Below are positions 24,106-35,014 of a stretch of DNA of 64,000 bases, in pieces; positions within the stretch are counted from its first letter, which is position 1; every line of letters starts with the position of its first letter. The DNA is from Pyricularia pennisetigena (Eukaryota; Ascomycota; Sordariomycetes; Magnaporthales; Pyriculariaceae). The position numbers and the translations under genes were made by a program. The stretch is from assembly GCF_004337985.1 (NCBI RefSeq), contig NC_043741.1, positions 2,301,348 through 2,365,347 on the forward strand, given 5' to 3'. Under the pieces are notes generated by a model that was given only the letters and a program-made list of their open reading frames with translations, searched no databases and had not been told where the DNA came from.

Positions 24106-25664
24106 GTCAAGTACACAAAAAACCAAGCAACTCCTGATACTAACAAAAAATAAATAATTCACCGCTCGCGCATTAGAACAAACGCATCCGCAGATTGACC
24201 GACAAGAGGATCCTGACGATCCTCATCTGGATTTACTTCCTCCAGATCCTGGACAAGAGCGTGCTCGGGTACGGGGCCATCTTTGGGATGCGCGAGGACT
24301 GCAACCTGACGGGCGACCAGTACTCGCTGGTGTCGTCCATCTCGGCCATCGTGCAGCTGGCGTGGCAGCCGTTCTCGTCGTGGCTGATCGTCAAGGTGCC
24401 GCACCGGATCCTGATGCCGTCGCTCGTGTTCGGCTGGGGCGTGGCGCAGACGTTCATGGCGCTGTGCCACGACTACCACGGGCTCATGGCCACGCGGGCG
24501 CTGCTGGGGCTGTTCGAGGCCGGCTGCCTCCCGCTCTTCTCCATCATCACCAGCCAGTGGTACCGGCGCGCGGAGCAGCCGATGCGGGTGGCGTGCTGGT
24601 ACGGCACCAACGGGCTCTCGACCATGTTCGCGGCGGCCGTGTCGTACGGCCTGGGCCAGATCAGCGGCAGCATCCACAGCTGGCAGATCCTCTTCATCTT
24701 CGTCGGGCTCATGACGGTGGTGTCGGCGCCCGTGTGCTTCTGGTTCCTCGACAACGACATCCCGTCGGCGCGGTTCCTGGACGACGAGGACAAGCTCAAG
24801 GCCATCGAGCGCCTGCGCGCCAACCAGACCGGCACCGGCAGCCGCGAGTTCAAGATGTCGCACGTCTGGGAGGCGCTGACCGAGCCCAAGACGTGGCTCT
24901 TCTTCGGCCTGGCCATGTGCGTCAACACCACGGCGGCCGTCACCAACACCTTTGGCCCCATCGTGGTCGCCGGCTTCGGCTTCGACAAGTACCGCGCGTC
25001 GCTGCTCAACATCCCCTTTGGCGCCGTGCAGCTGCTCGTCATCTTCCCGTCGTCCTGGGCCGCCCACCGCTACCGCGTCAAGTCCTTCTTCCTGGCCCTC
25101 ATCATGCTGCCCGTGCTGGCGGGGTCCATCATGCTGTACGTGCTGGACCGCGGCACCGTCGCCCCGCTGCTGACGGCCTACTACTTCCTCGCCTTCGTCT
25201 TCGGCGGCAACCCGCTGATCGTGTCGTGGATGATCTCCAACACGGGCGGCACCACCAAGAAGTCGGTCATCATGTCGCTGTACAACGCCGGCAGCTCCGC
25301 CGGCAACATCATCGGGCCCTTGCTGTTCAACCAGGTCGACGCCCCTTACTACCACTCGGGCCTGACCAAAGTCATGGGCATCACGTGCGCCCTCGTCGCC
25401 GTCATCGGCCTCCAGACCGCCAACCTCGTCTTCCTGAACAAGCTGCAGGAGAAGAGGAGGGTCGCCAACGGCAAGCCGAGGAAGATCAAGGACCTGTCCA
25501 TGCAGCACCACTACTCGCACGCCGCCGAGGCCGAGCAGCAGGAGGAGGAGGAGGAGGAGGCTGGCGGCGGCGGCGGCGGCGGCGAGAACCACGTCAGGCT
25601 CGGCGAGAATGCCTTTATGGATCTGACCGACAGGCAGAACGACGAGTTTGTGTACGTGTACTAG
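23883..25664 (+). CDS. MFS transporter, anion:cation symporter (Dal5/allantoate permease-like) family
   Basis: Plasma-membrane uptake carrier with two exons, 23883-24029 and 24177-25664, giving 544 residues. The junction joins VVTDED to NKRIRRLTDKR and restores the usual acidic-then-basic lead-in to the first membrane helix. The ILDKSVLGYGAIFGMREDCN segment after helix 1 is diagnostic of the ACS/Dal5 group, which carries allantoate, vitamins, nicotinate and other small organic anions. About 12 hydrophobic segments follow, with the central cytoplasmic loop near residues 255-295. The substrate cannot be deduced. The C-terminal tail has runs of glutamate and glycine from GAG/GGC repeats. The 147-nt intron contains a 34-nt poly-A tract (24071-24104). 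It lies tail to tail with the siderophore NRPS, 364 bp apart, but it is not a siderophore-transporter (SIT) type protein. Confidence 0.92.
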
Positions 25665-26028
25665 ACCCGATGAGCGCAGTTTTGTGTCATGAGCGTTTGC
25701 TCGCTCATGGGTGGAGGTTTTGCTCTTTTGAAGGGGGAGTGCTACTTTTAGACGTTCATAACAGCCAACGATGTTGAAAAAAAATTATGTATTGCTTAAT
25801 ATGGAAGAAAAATGGGCTGGGATAGCAAAAGGAGGCTGAATGTTTTGGTAGAAACAATAACAAAAAAAAAAAAAAAAGAAAAAAAAAACATCATGACAAA
25901 GGAGATTCTAGCCAGCATCAACGGATATACACACAAGAAAATAGAACATGACAAAAGAAAACATGACAAATTAAAACATGACAAATCAAACCACCACCAC
26001 CACCACCACCACAAACCCCCCTAACCCC
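25665..26028. other. tail-to-tail intergenic region
   Basis: 364 bp between the MFS and NRPS stop codons. It contains A-rich stretches, several copies of the short unit ACATGACAAA (about 25946-25985) and a CAC microsatellite at 25988-26011. Both 3' UTRs should lie here. Confidence 0.6.
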
Positions 26029-29000
26029 TCACAGCTCCAACACCTCACCAGGCCTCCCGACCAACTCCTCCACGCAGGCCGCAACCTCAGCCAAGACCTC
26101 GACGGCCTGGTCCCTCCAGGCCTCAAACGTGACGATCTCGACGGTCAGCGTCCTGCCGCCGTCGGCCACGAACGCCTGGCACTTCCACTCGCGCAGCGGC
26201 TCCTGGTGCGGGTAGATGGTCTCGGTGGTGGCGCCGAGGCCGCGGAAGCCGAGGTCCTCGACGTGCTCGACGTCCTGGTGCACGACCGTGTCGAACCAGT
26301 CCACCTTGTCCCGTCCGCTCTGCGCCCAGCCGGGGCGGCAACACAGCTCCGCGATCTCGGACAGGGCCATGCCCTCGTGCGCCGACGAGGCCGCGTGCTG
26401 CTCCTGCACCGCCTCCAGCAGGTCCGTGCCGGTCGTGACGCCCGGGACGAGCCGGGCCCGGAACGGAATGTACTGCCAGCAGGGGCCGACGACGTTCTCG
26501 GCGCACGGGAAGCCCGTGCCGCGGCCCGAGACCACCTCGCCAAACAGCACGTCCGTCAACCCGCGGCGGCGTGCGAGGCAGAGCGCCCAGGCGGCCGTCG
26601 GGATCGTGGCGACCGTGATCCCGGGCGCGGTCGTGGCCGCGGCCGAGATGTCGATGGTGTGGTCGACGGCAAAGTGCCTGCGGCCCGAGGCGGGCACCTG
26701 CGCCATGGGGCCGAGGTCCGGCCGCAGCACCGTCGGTGGCGCCGAGCCCGCGAGCAGCTCCCTCCAGTACTCGACGCTGGTCGGGTTCGCGGTGCGGAGG
26801 GTGTGGTGCACAAAGCTCGAGAAGGGGATCGTCTCGGCGACGGGCGCCTTGCCCGTGTACAGGGCTTCCAGCTGGCGGAGGATGAGCGGCAGGCAGATCT
26901 CGTCGTACTGGGCGTGCGAGATGCGCAGCACGAGGGCGCCCGGTGCGCTCGACCCGCTGGGCTGCGACCTGACGAGGTACCACTTGACGAATGCAGCGCC
27001 TTCGGGGATGTCGCCTTCTATGTCGAGGTTGCACAGTTCGTGGGTGAACTTTTGCACGTCGGTGCCTTCGGCCGCGTCGTGGTGGTCGAACTCGGCAACC
27101 ATGTCATCGACGACCACGCCGTAGCAGACGTTGTTCTGCGCAGTTGCAAACACGGTACGGAGGATCTCGTTCCTCTGCACCACCTCCTGACACACCTGCT
27201 GCAACCGTGGCACGTCGAGCCCGCGATGGTCGTCAAAGTACATGGCTTCATAGCGCATCGAGAAGCGAGGAACCTGCGTGCTGCCGGTGACGGCAACCGT
27301 CTGGAGCGGGCGCGTCGGGTACACATCAGAGACCTTCCATGGCTTGGCAAGCTTGGGCTTGATCTCGTGGTCAATGAAGGCGTCGACGTCGGCGACATCC
27401 TCCAGAAGAGAAAAGGGGGTGGCGGCAGGTCCACTTGTGCTGGATGCTTCTCCCTGGGGCTCGTTTGCGGCCGTGCTGACGATATCCTCGGCGATCTCTG
27501 CCATGGCGGCAAGCGTCTTGGTCTTGAAGATCTGCGCCACCGAGATCTTGAAGCCAGCAGGCCGCGCCTCCGAAGCAAGCTTCATAGCACCGATGGAGTC
27601 GCCACCGAGCTTGAAAAAGCTGTCGTCGGCCCCGATCCCTGCAGCGTCAAGATACAGTATCTGCGCCCAGAGGTGACGCAGGCGCATCTCTTTGTCCGAG
27701 AGCAGCTCGGATCCGTTTTGAACCCTGCTTGATCTCTCCTCGACCTTGGTCGGCTGAGGCGGCAGGACCCTCTCGCCCTTGCGGCCCATGTGGACCAGTT
27801 TGCCTTGATGATCAAACTTGGCTAGCTGGCCAGTGGCGTGCAGATGGACCACCCCCTCGCCGTCGGGGCGGGTTACCCGGCCGTGCCAGCTCGGCACGTC
27901 GACGGCAGGGAGGCTCAGGGCAGCATCGGGACTGTCGACCACAATCTCGCCCACAGCGCCGCGCGGGACGAGAACCTGGTTCGTATCGGGATCGACCAGC
28001 CAGATCCCGTCCAGCTCGGCACCGACGTCGACAGACCCGACAGCGTCCCGACCGAGCCGATGCAGCTCGGACAGCGTCTCGGCAGTGGGCTCGACCGCCG
28101 TGACGGACTGCAAAACATCACCGACCTTGACGGTCTCGTCGACCAGGCCCTCGCAGAGCAGGGCCGTGACGTCCCTGAGCATCTGCAACACGCTCTCCAT
28201 CGTCGACACGTGCACCGTGTGCGAGTCGAAACTGGCCATGACGTGGTATCCGTCGGCAGCCAGGGCGCACACCAACATGAGCGCGTACGTGTTGAACTTG
28301 AGCGCCTCCTTGGCCGCCTCGGCGTCGTTGGCCGGCACGAGCCTGCTGGCCGGATACCTGGGGTCGAAGGCGTCCTCGGCGCCCGCGGGGTGCAGGACCA
28401 GGCCGGTGCGCAGCTCGCACGCCTCCATGGCGTCGGGGCTGACGCGGCGAATGTGCTGCAGGCCGGTGTGCTCAAAGGGGATCTGGCTGACGGTCTGATG
28501 TTGGATGCGCGCCAGGAAGTCGGTGACGCGCGATTGCTTGTCGACGGCGACCCGGATCGGGACCGTGGTTATCATGGGGCCCTCGATGAGGTCGGCAGCG
28601 GCGACGGGGGCGTTGCGGCCAGTCAGGGTCTCGCCAAAGACCATGTCGTTGTGGCCGGCGTACGTTGACGCAACGAGGGCCCAGGCGCCGCGGACAATGG
28701 TCGCTGTCGTGGTTGCCGAGGCGCTGCTCCTGGGCGGCGTGGGCACAGATATTTCCAACAGGGAGTCCGCCTGGGTGGTGTAACCCTCGTGCGGCAGCGC
28801 TGGGAACTGGACCGCCGTGGCTCCCTCCAGCTGCTGGCGCCAATAAGCCTCGCAGGCACTCTGCTCGACCTCGGTGAGGAACCGGATGAAGTGCTTAAAC
28901 TCGGCAGGCCTCTCGGTGGAAAGGCCATCGTAGGCCCTGTTGACCCGCTCAATCACCAAAGGCATCGCCCAGCCATCATACAGCGCATGATGCATGGTCA

Positions 29001-31688
29001 AGACAAAGTCGACCTGGTCAGCGCTCTGAACCAGACCGTACCGCACAAGCGGCTTGCCCAAGTCCATGGACTCTTGCCGGTCTGCCTCCAGATACGCCTC
29101 GACCGTCGAGCCCGATCGCCACTCGATCGGCTCCCGGACGACCACCTGCTGAAGACCACGCCCGGGGACCTGGATGATACGGGTCCTGAGGATGGCAGAG
29201 TCCCTGGCAGCCGTCTCGAAGGCATCTTGCAGTCTTCGTGCTTCGGTCATGTCTGCGAGCCGGAGCACACGTTGAGCAACGTACGAGTCCGGAAACTTGG
29301 CCGACAGAGCCATGAGACCCTCCTGTAGAGGAGTGCAAGGGTAGACATCCTCGACCTCGGACTCTTTGATGCCGCAGTATTTGCTTGCGGCTCGTCTCGC
29401 CTCTTCGGCGGTCCACGTCTTTTCGATCAGCGAGAAAGGGGGGATGTCGTGAGGCTCGGAGCTCACCAGGCTCCTCCCATCGACGACCGCAACGGCAGCC
29501 ATGTCCATAAGCGTATGGTTGTTAAAGACTTGGGCCACAGTGAGGGCGATGCCGTCGGCCCTCGCAGCCGAGACGAGCTTCATCGCCCTCAACGAATCTC
29601 CACCGATCCCAAAGAAGCTGTCCTGCAGACCAATCTCGACATCCGTCTTGAGTATCCTCGCCCAGAGCGACCCGAGGGTCCGCTCCAGGTCGTTCAGGGG
29701 CCGCGAGGGCTTGGGTGCCAGCAGTCTCAGCTTTGCAATCTGCTCGCGCGTCATGGAGCTGCCCAGCGCCTTGAGCTTTTTTCTGTCGATCTTTGCCGAA
29801 GCAAGCACCGGCATCTGCTGGAGCGGAATGTACGCGGCGGGGACCATGTAGCGTGGGAGTTCCTCGCCGAGCAGGTTGTCCATGTTGGCCATTATGGCGG
29901 CGAGCTCGGGGCTGAACTTGACGACCTCGTCGATGCCGACCTTGTCGTTCTTGATCTTCTTCTTGGTCTTGGCCCCGTTGACGATCGGCTGCTCGTCCAC
30001 GAAGACGACCAGCGTCGGCTCCGCGCCGCTCGGACGGACGACTTCGGCTGCGATCTTGACGCAGGGCGGGAGGTTCTTGCGGAGGTGGTACTCGATCTCG
30101 GACAGCTCGATCCGCTGCCCGCGCAGCTTGACCTGCTGGTCCTTCCTCCCGACGAACACAATGTAGCCGTTGGCGTCGTACTTTACGAGGTCGCCGGTCT
30201 TGTACAGCAGACCCCGGCGACCTTTGGACCCGGCATGTCCCTTGGGCAGCCAAACGGGGTCTCTGATGAAGACCTCGGCCGTCTTTTCCGGCTGGCCGAG
30301 GTAGCCGAGGCCCACGACCGGGCCCTCGATCAGCAGTTCGCCGACGGAGCCTACCGGCATGAGCCGGTTGTGGTCGTCGGGGTGGACGATCCAAGTGACG
30401 CCGCCCTTGCCCTTCCCGATGGTCGTGTTCTCGGCAGAGACCTCGTGGTTGATGGTGCAGCCTACCGTGCACTCGGACGGTCCGTACGCGATGACGACCT
30501 TGGTCAGCCGACTCCAGGCCGCCGCATCACCGGCGCTGACCGCCTCGCCCCCCAAGCCCAGGACGTCGAGCGAGCGCATGACCCTCTCCGGATCTTCCAG
30601 CACGCGGGCCACGCTGGGCGTCATGTGAGCCATGTTGGCGCCGCTTGCCAGGATGGCCGCGCCGAGGTTGTCGACCCGGCCGGCCTCACTCGGCACGCAG
30701 ACGGTGCCTCCCTGCATCAGCGTGCACAGCATGCAGTCGATGCTGACGTCGAACGCGTAGCTGGCAAACTCAAAGACGCGGCTGCTCTCGCAGTAGCCCA
30801 CCGCCTCCGCCCGCGGTATGGCGCCAGACACAAAGTTGGCGTGGCTGCAAATGACCCCCTTGGGCACTCCCGTGCTGCCCGAGGTGAAAATGATGTACAT
30901 GGGGCTGTCGGGCGGCACCACCGGGAGGAACCCCACCGAGGCCCCGACCCCCCAGCCGGCGTGTTCCAGCGTCGTGTCGTCCGACGCCACGAGAACCACG
31001 GCGGGCTTTTGTCGTCCGGACTTGTCCTCGGCGTTGGCATCTTGGGCGATGCGGGACGCCAGGTCGGCCTGCAGCTGGGAGCAGACGACCGCCTTGGCAC
31101 GCGTTTGCGATGCGATGGTCCTGAGTCTCGCCTCTGGCTGTGCGGGGTCGGTCAAGACGAACGCGGCTCCGGACTTGAGAACTCCAAGCAGTGCCGGAGT
31201 GGTCCAGCGGGACTTTTCAAACACGAGCATGACAACGTCTCCGACCCTCACGCCAGCCCGCGTGCGCAGCTGGCGGGCTATCGTGTTACTCAGGCACTCG
31301 AGTTCGCGATATGTAAGCTCGCCATCCCATGCCTGTACTGCAACTTTATCTGGAGTCATGATGCTTCGTTCCGAGACGAGGTCGTGTATGCATCGATCAA
31401 CCTTTGGTGGCATGGACGCATTCCAGAACCAGATCTGGTTCAGGTCTTCGTTGGAGGGACCAATGAGGTCCCAGACTAGACGAGCAGCACCGGGTTGACC
31501 GTCAATAGATGTGCCTGGTGTGGACATGATAACTTGTGAGAGTATGGCTGTTAGGTATCTTGTAAAGGCCTGCAGCCCCCTTCCGGCCCACCAGCGTGTG
31601 ATTTCCGAATTTTTCCATTCGATCGAGATGACGAGTTGCTCGGCAGACGTTTGAAGTTTGATACAAACATTAAACTGCAGTTTTCAGT

Positions 31689-31731
<43 letters not shown>

Positions 31732-32367
31732 GTAAAAAGTCAGCACACGTAAAGGCATAACCTCAAGCCAAGACAGGATCTGCTCAGCGTAAGAAGCTGG
31801 ACCAGGGCCACTCACAGGAATTTGAGGAACTCCACCGTTTCTAGTATCTGACTGCGCCACATCGGAAAAATAAACAGTGCTGTTGGGTCCGACTCTTTCA
31901 TCTGATCTGTAAATGGTATCTGCAACGAGACGCTCTGCTTCCTTGTGGGCCTCTTCGATGGTTGCACTGGGTGTAACCGTAAATCTGGCAACTTGAGCCG
32001 TGAATTCCTGGGCTCTGTCCCCGTTTGACCGCGTCGTCTGCAAGCCATGGTGGGACGTCCAATCATCGACGTAACGACCAAATCTCAGGGCCTCGACGCC
32101 ATCTTCCTCGCCGGAGCGGGCCACGAGGAGCCGCCACGCCAGCAGCGCGGCGCTGATGGGTATGTCTGCCGGGTCGCAATAAGTGAGGAGCCCATCGTGC
32201 GTCCTCGTGTACAGCGTTGTCGATATCACTGATGTGCCGGCGGGACTGCTGCTACCTTTTGGTCCATGTGTCTGGAATCCGCGAGATGCAGAGTCCGAAC
32301 GTCCATTCCGGAGCGCGTCCGGGTCCTGGGGTGTGAGCTGCAGCATTTGGGTATATGTATGCGGCAA
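26029..32367 (-). CDS. siderophore nonribosomal peptide synthetase, SidD/NPS6 (fusarinine C synthetase) type
   Basis: Predicted to join N5-anhydromevalonyl-N5-hydroxyornithine units into an extracellular hydroxamate siderophore. Two exons, 32367-31762 and 31674-26029, give 2083 residues. The 87-nt intron holds a 38-nt poly-T tract; splicing joins SWLE to FNVCIKLQTSAEQLVISIEW. Domains in order are: an N-terminal segment of about 250 residues resembling the second half of a condensation domain; adenylation about 290-840 (YIIFTSGSTGVPKG, AYGPSE, YKTGDL); carrier 1 with Ser896 (IGGDSL); condensation 1 with intact HHALYDG at 1097-1103; a remnant adenylation domain about 1400-1510 that lacks the ATP-binding core motifs; carrier 2 with Ser1562 (LGGDSI); and a terminal condensation domain with SHAQYDE at 1788-1794. 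One active plus one degenerate adenylation domain is the NPS6/SidD hallmark. It diverges from a SitT-like ABC exporter. One HGATAR-type site lies 223 bp upstream. Confidence 0.88.
31691..31728. repeat. poly-A tract (38 nt), poly-T in the NRPS intron
   Basis: On the coding (minus) strand this is a T run between the donor GTTATG and the acceptor CTGCAG of the NRPS intron, where a polypyrimidine tract would be expected, though much longer than usual. Confidence 0.9.
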
Positions 32368-32589
32368 AACGGGTCAAGGTTACAGAAGCTTATGGACGCC
32401 AAAATGGTCTTTGGTGTGGGAGCCCGTATATATTGTGATGACGGTGCAGCAATAATGCAGCTATGCATGGAAGGGCAAAATCGGTCAAAAGGTGCATGCA
32501 AGAAAGAGAGGGAAAAAAAAAGAAAGAAGGAAAACATCCAGACAAGGGCGGCGAACAGAATAAAACGGCTCAGAGCCTATCAGGCAAGA

Positions 32590-32595
32590 TTATCA
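32590..32595 (-). promoter_or_regulatory. candidate GATA-factor (HGATAR) site upstream of the NRPS
   Basis: TGATAA on the minus strand, 223 bp before the NRPS start. Fungal siderophore genes are repressed in high iron by SreA-type GATA factors that recognise HGATAR-containing sites, so a functional site here is plausible. The longer ATCWGATAA form was not found in the readable promoter, and the match has little statistical weight. Confidence 0.2.
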
Positions 32596-33796
32596 TATTT
32601 GCCGGGGGAACGGCACATATATATCCCTCGTATACATGTGACAGACACGAAGGGTGCCCTGAAGAGTGCCATACTAAGGGGTACTCGTAACTACGAACTG
32701 CCAAACAAAGACAACCCTCGGCCTGGGCATCAGCAGACGCTACTGTGGTAGTGTGGGATAGAGGTGGGCACTTGCCCCTACTCGGTCAGGGCTGGAAGGT
32801 TGCAAATATCCATTGCTAGCAAACAAGTCTGGATCATCTGGGTCGAGTGGAGTGCATAGGCGATGCATCGCACCTGTCACCAAGACCGGTACCGGCGACG
32901 CCATGATCCAGGGGTTTAAGGTATCCAGACCTTTTTCAATGCAGTTTGGGCATTTTCTGATCAACCATTAATATGTCCAAGATTAGATCATGCCAGGATG
33001 CAAAGAGCAGAAAGGGGGCTTTGTCCTGTACTGGTGTTATTTTGGTAACCTTGGGTGGACACGGAAAATTAAAAAGGTTATGATCCTATTATTCTAGCTG
33101 TAGTAAACATGCATGAGATCGCTCGAACCATTTATGCCCTCAAAGTGGGTAAGATGTGGATAGTAATGTAAAGGTGAATCCGTGGTATGACGAAAGAAAT
33201 AGCAAGATCGGCAAGTGGGCAGTACAAGAGACTGCAGAGGTGCAAAGATACGCAGATCATCGACCGGGCTGACTGGTAAATTCCGCGCAAGGCCGGTACG
33301 CAGAGCTCCGAGGTTGCAACTCTAGATAGCGCGGCGCATCTCAGTTTGGTTTTGGTTTTTGTTTTTTTTTTCATTTATCCTTTTGGTGGACGTTGAACGA
33401 TGCATGGTGCGCCAGCCAGAAAACCAGAAAACACAGAATACGGGGGGCAAATAGAACGACATCATTTTCATGCAGGAGAGGGAGGGTGTAGGAGTGGGGT
33501 TTTTCTTATGGCGTCTTCCCATTCGACACTGCAATCCACGGGATTCAGGGCAACTGCGAAAGGGATCAGTGGGTAGAATCGGAAAGAAAATTTCGAGGCT
33601 CCTGAGCATTTAAACGGAGTGACGGCGTTAGCTCCGTTTTTGGCAGCCAGGAGGTGTGGATTTTGACCGGCGTCGATGGAAGGCAAGTGTGTGCCAAGTC
33701 GCCGTCGTGGTCCCCCCACCGGCGGCTCCAAGCTGCTTGCGATGCATGATCGGCAATTGTCTGTCCTGGGTTGTATAGGGGATGGTCTTTTTTTTT

Positions 33797-34697
33797 NNNN
33801 NNNNNNNNNNNNNNNNNNNNNNNNNNNNNNNNNNNNNNNNNNNNNNNNNNNNNNNNNNNNNNNNNNNNNNNNNNNNNNNNNNNNNNNNNNNNNNNNNNNN
33901 NNNNNNNNNNNNNNNNNNNNNNNNNNNNNNNNNNNNNNNNNNNNNNNNNNNNNNNNNNNNNNNNNNNNNNNNNNNNNNNNNNNNNNNNNNNNNNNNNNNN
34001 NNNNNNNNNNNNNNNNNNNNNNNNNNNNNNNNNNNNNNNNNNNNNNNNNNNNNNNNNNNNNNNNNNNNNNNNNNNNNNNNNNNNNNNNNNNNNNNNNNNN
34101 NNNNNNNNNNNNNNNNNNNNNNNNNNNNNNNNNNNNNNNNNNNNNNNNNNNNNNNNNNNNNNNNNNNNNNNNNNNNNNNNNNNNNNNNNNNNNNNNNNNN
34201 NNNNNNNNNNNNNNNNNNNNNNNNNNNNNNNNNNNNNNNNNNNNNNNNNNNNNNNNNNNNNNNNNNNNNNNNNNNNNNNNNNNNNNNNNNNNNNNNNNNN
34301 NNNNNNNNNNNNNNNNNNNNNNNNNNNNNNNNNNNNNNNNNNNNNNNNNNNNNNNNNNNNNNNNNNNNNNNNNNNNNNNNNNNNNNNNNNNNNNNNNNNN
34401 NNNNNNNNNNNNNNNNNNNNNNNNNNNNNNNNNNNNNNNNNNNNNNNNNNNNNNNNNNNNNNNNNNNNNNNNNNNNNNNNNNNNNNNNNNNNNNNNNNNN
34501 NNNNNNNNNNNNNNNNNNNNNNNNNNNNNNNNNNNNNNNNNNNNNNNNNNNNNNNNNNNNNNNNNNNNNNNNNNNNNNNNNNNNNNNNNNNNNNNNNNNN
34601 NNNNNNNNNNNNNNNNNNNNNNNNNNNNNNNNNNNNNNNNNNNNNNNNNNNNNNNNNNNNNNNNNNNNNNNNNNNNNNNNNNNNNNNNNNNNNNNNN
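33797..34697. other. assembly gap (901 N)
   Basis: Largest gap in the window, flanked by poly-T on the left and poly-A on the right, in the middle of the siderophore locus. Confidence 0.95.
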
Positions 34698-34924
34698 AAA
34701 AAAAAAAAAAAAAAAAAAAAAGAAAATGCTTTTACTCGGCGTGGATCGCCCTGTGGGCCGGCAGTGAAATTGACTCCAGTCGCCTGCAACGCTGGCCCCT
34801 TGGCGCAGACGCATCAGTGAGTGCATCGGAGCATGGCATACATAGTACTTACCCGAAGGCGTTCGCCGAGCTTTCCTCTTTCGATTTCAACGAGGCCTTT
34901 TGTTCATCGCTTCCGACAGAGCTG

Positions 34925-34934
34925 AGATAGATAG
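34925..34934 (+). promoter_or_regulatory. candidate tandem GATA-factor sites upstream of the ABC exporter
   Basis: Two overlapping AGATAG (HGATAR) matches about 85 bp upstream of the ABC transporter ATG. This would fit iron-dependent GATA control shared with the NRPS, but it is motif evidence only. Confidence 0.2.
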
Positions 34935-35014
34935 AGAAAGAGACGCTCCTGTTGCGTTTGTGTAGGAGACGTTTTCTCCGCTTAGGGTTCATCGCTTGTC
35001 TGTCTGCTGTCACC

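Larger units (their letters stand above)
32368..35014. other. divergent intergenic region between siderophore NRPS and ABC exporter
   Basis: 2.6 kb shared upstream region, of which 901 bp are N. The readable parts hold no convincing gene. GATA-type (HGATAR) matches occur at 32590-32595 (minus), about 33325 and 34925-34934 (plus). Such short motifs also arise by chance about every few hundred bases. A small gene could be hidden in the gap. Confidence 0.6.

Noticed and set aside
24159..25592. Minus-strand ORF opposite the MFS carrier
   Set aside because: Low-complexity antisense translation; the plus strand shows the Dal5-type signature and membrane helices.
25978..27732. Long plus-strand ORF (584 codons) opposite the NRPS
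   Set aside because: It is the GC-rich antisense shadow of the NRPS gene; its composition is Arg/Asp/Val-rich with no domain, while the other strand encodes textbook NRPS motifs.
29449..31479. Long plus-strand ORF (676 codons) opposite the NRPS adenylation domain
   Set aside because: Antisense shadow caused by third-position GC bias; no recognisable motif.
33468..34826. ORFs spanning the 901-N gap
   Set aside because: They are open only because N codons are not stops; the readable ends are not protein-like.
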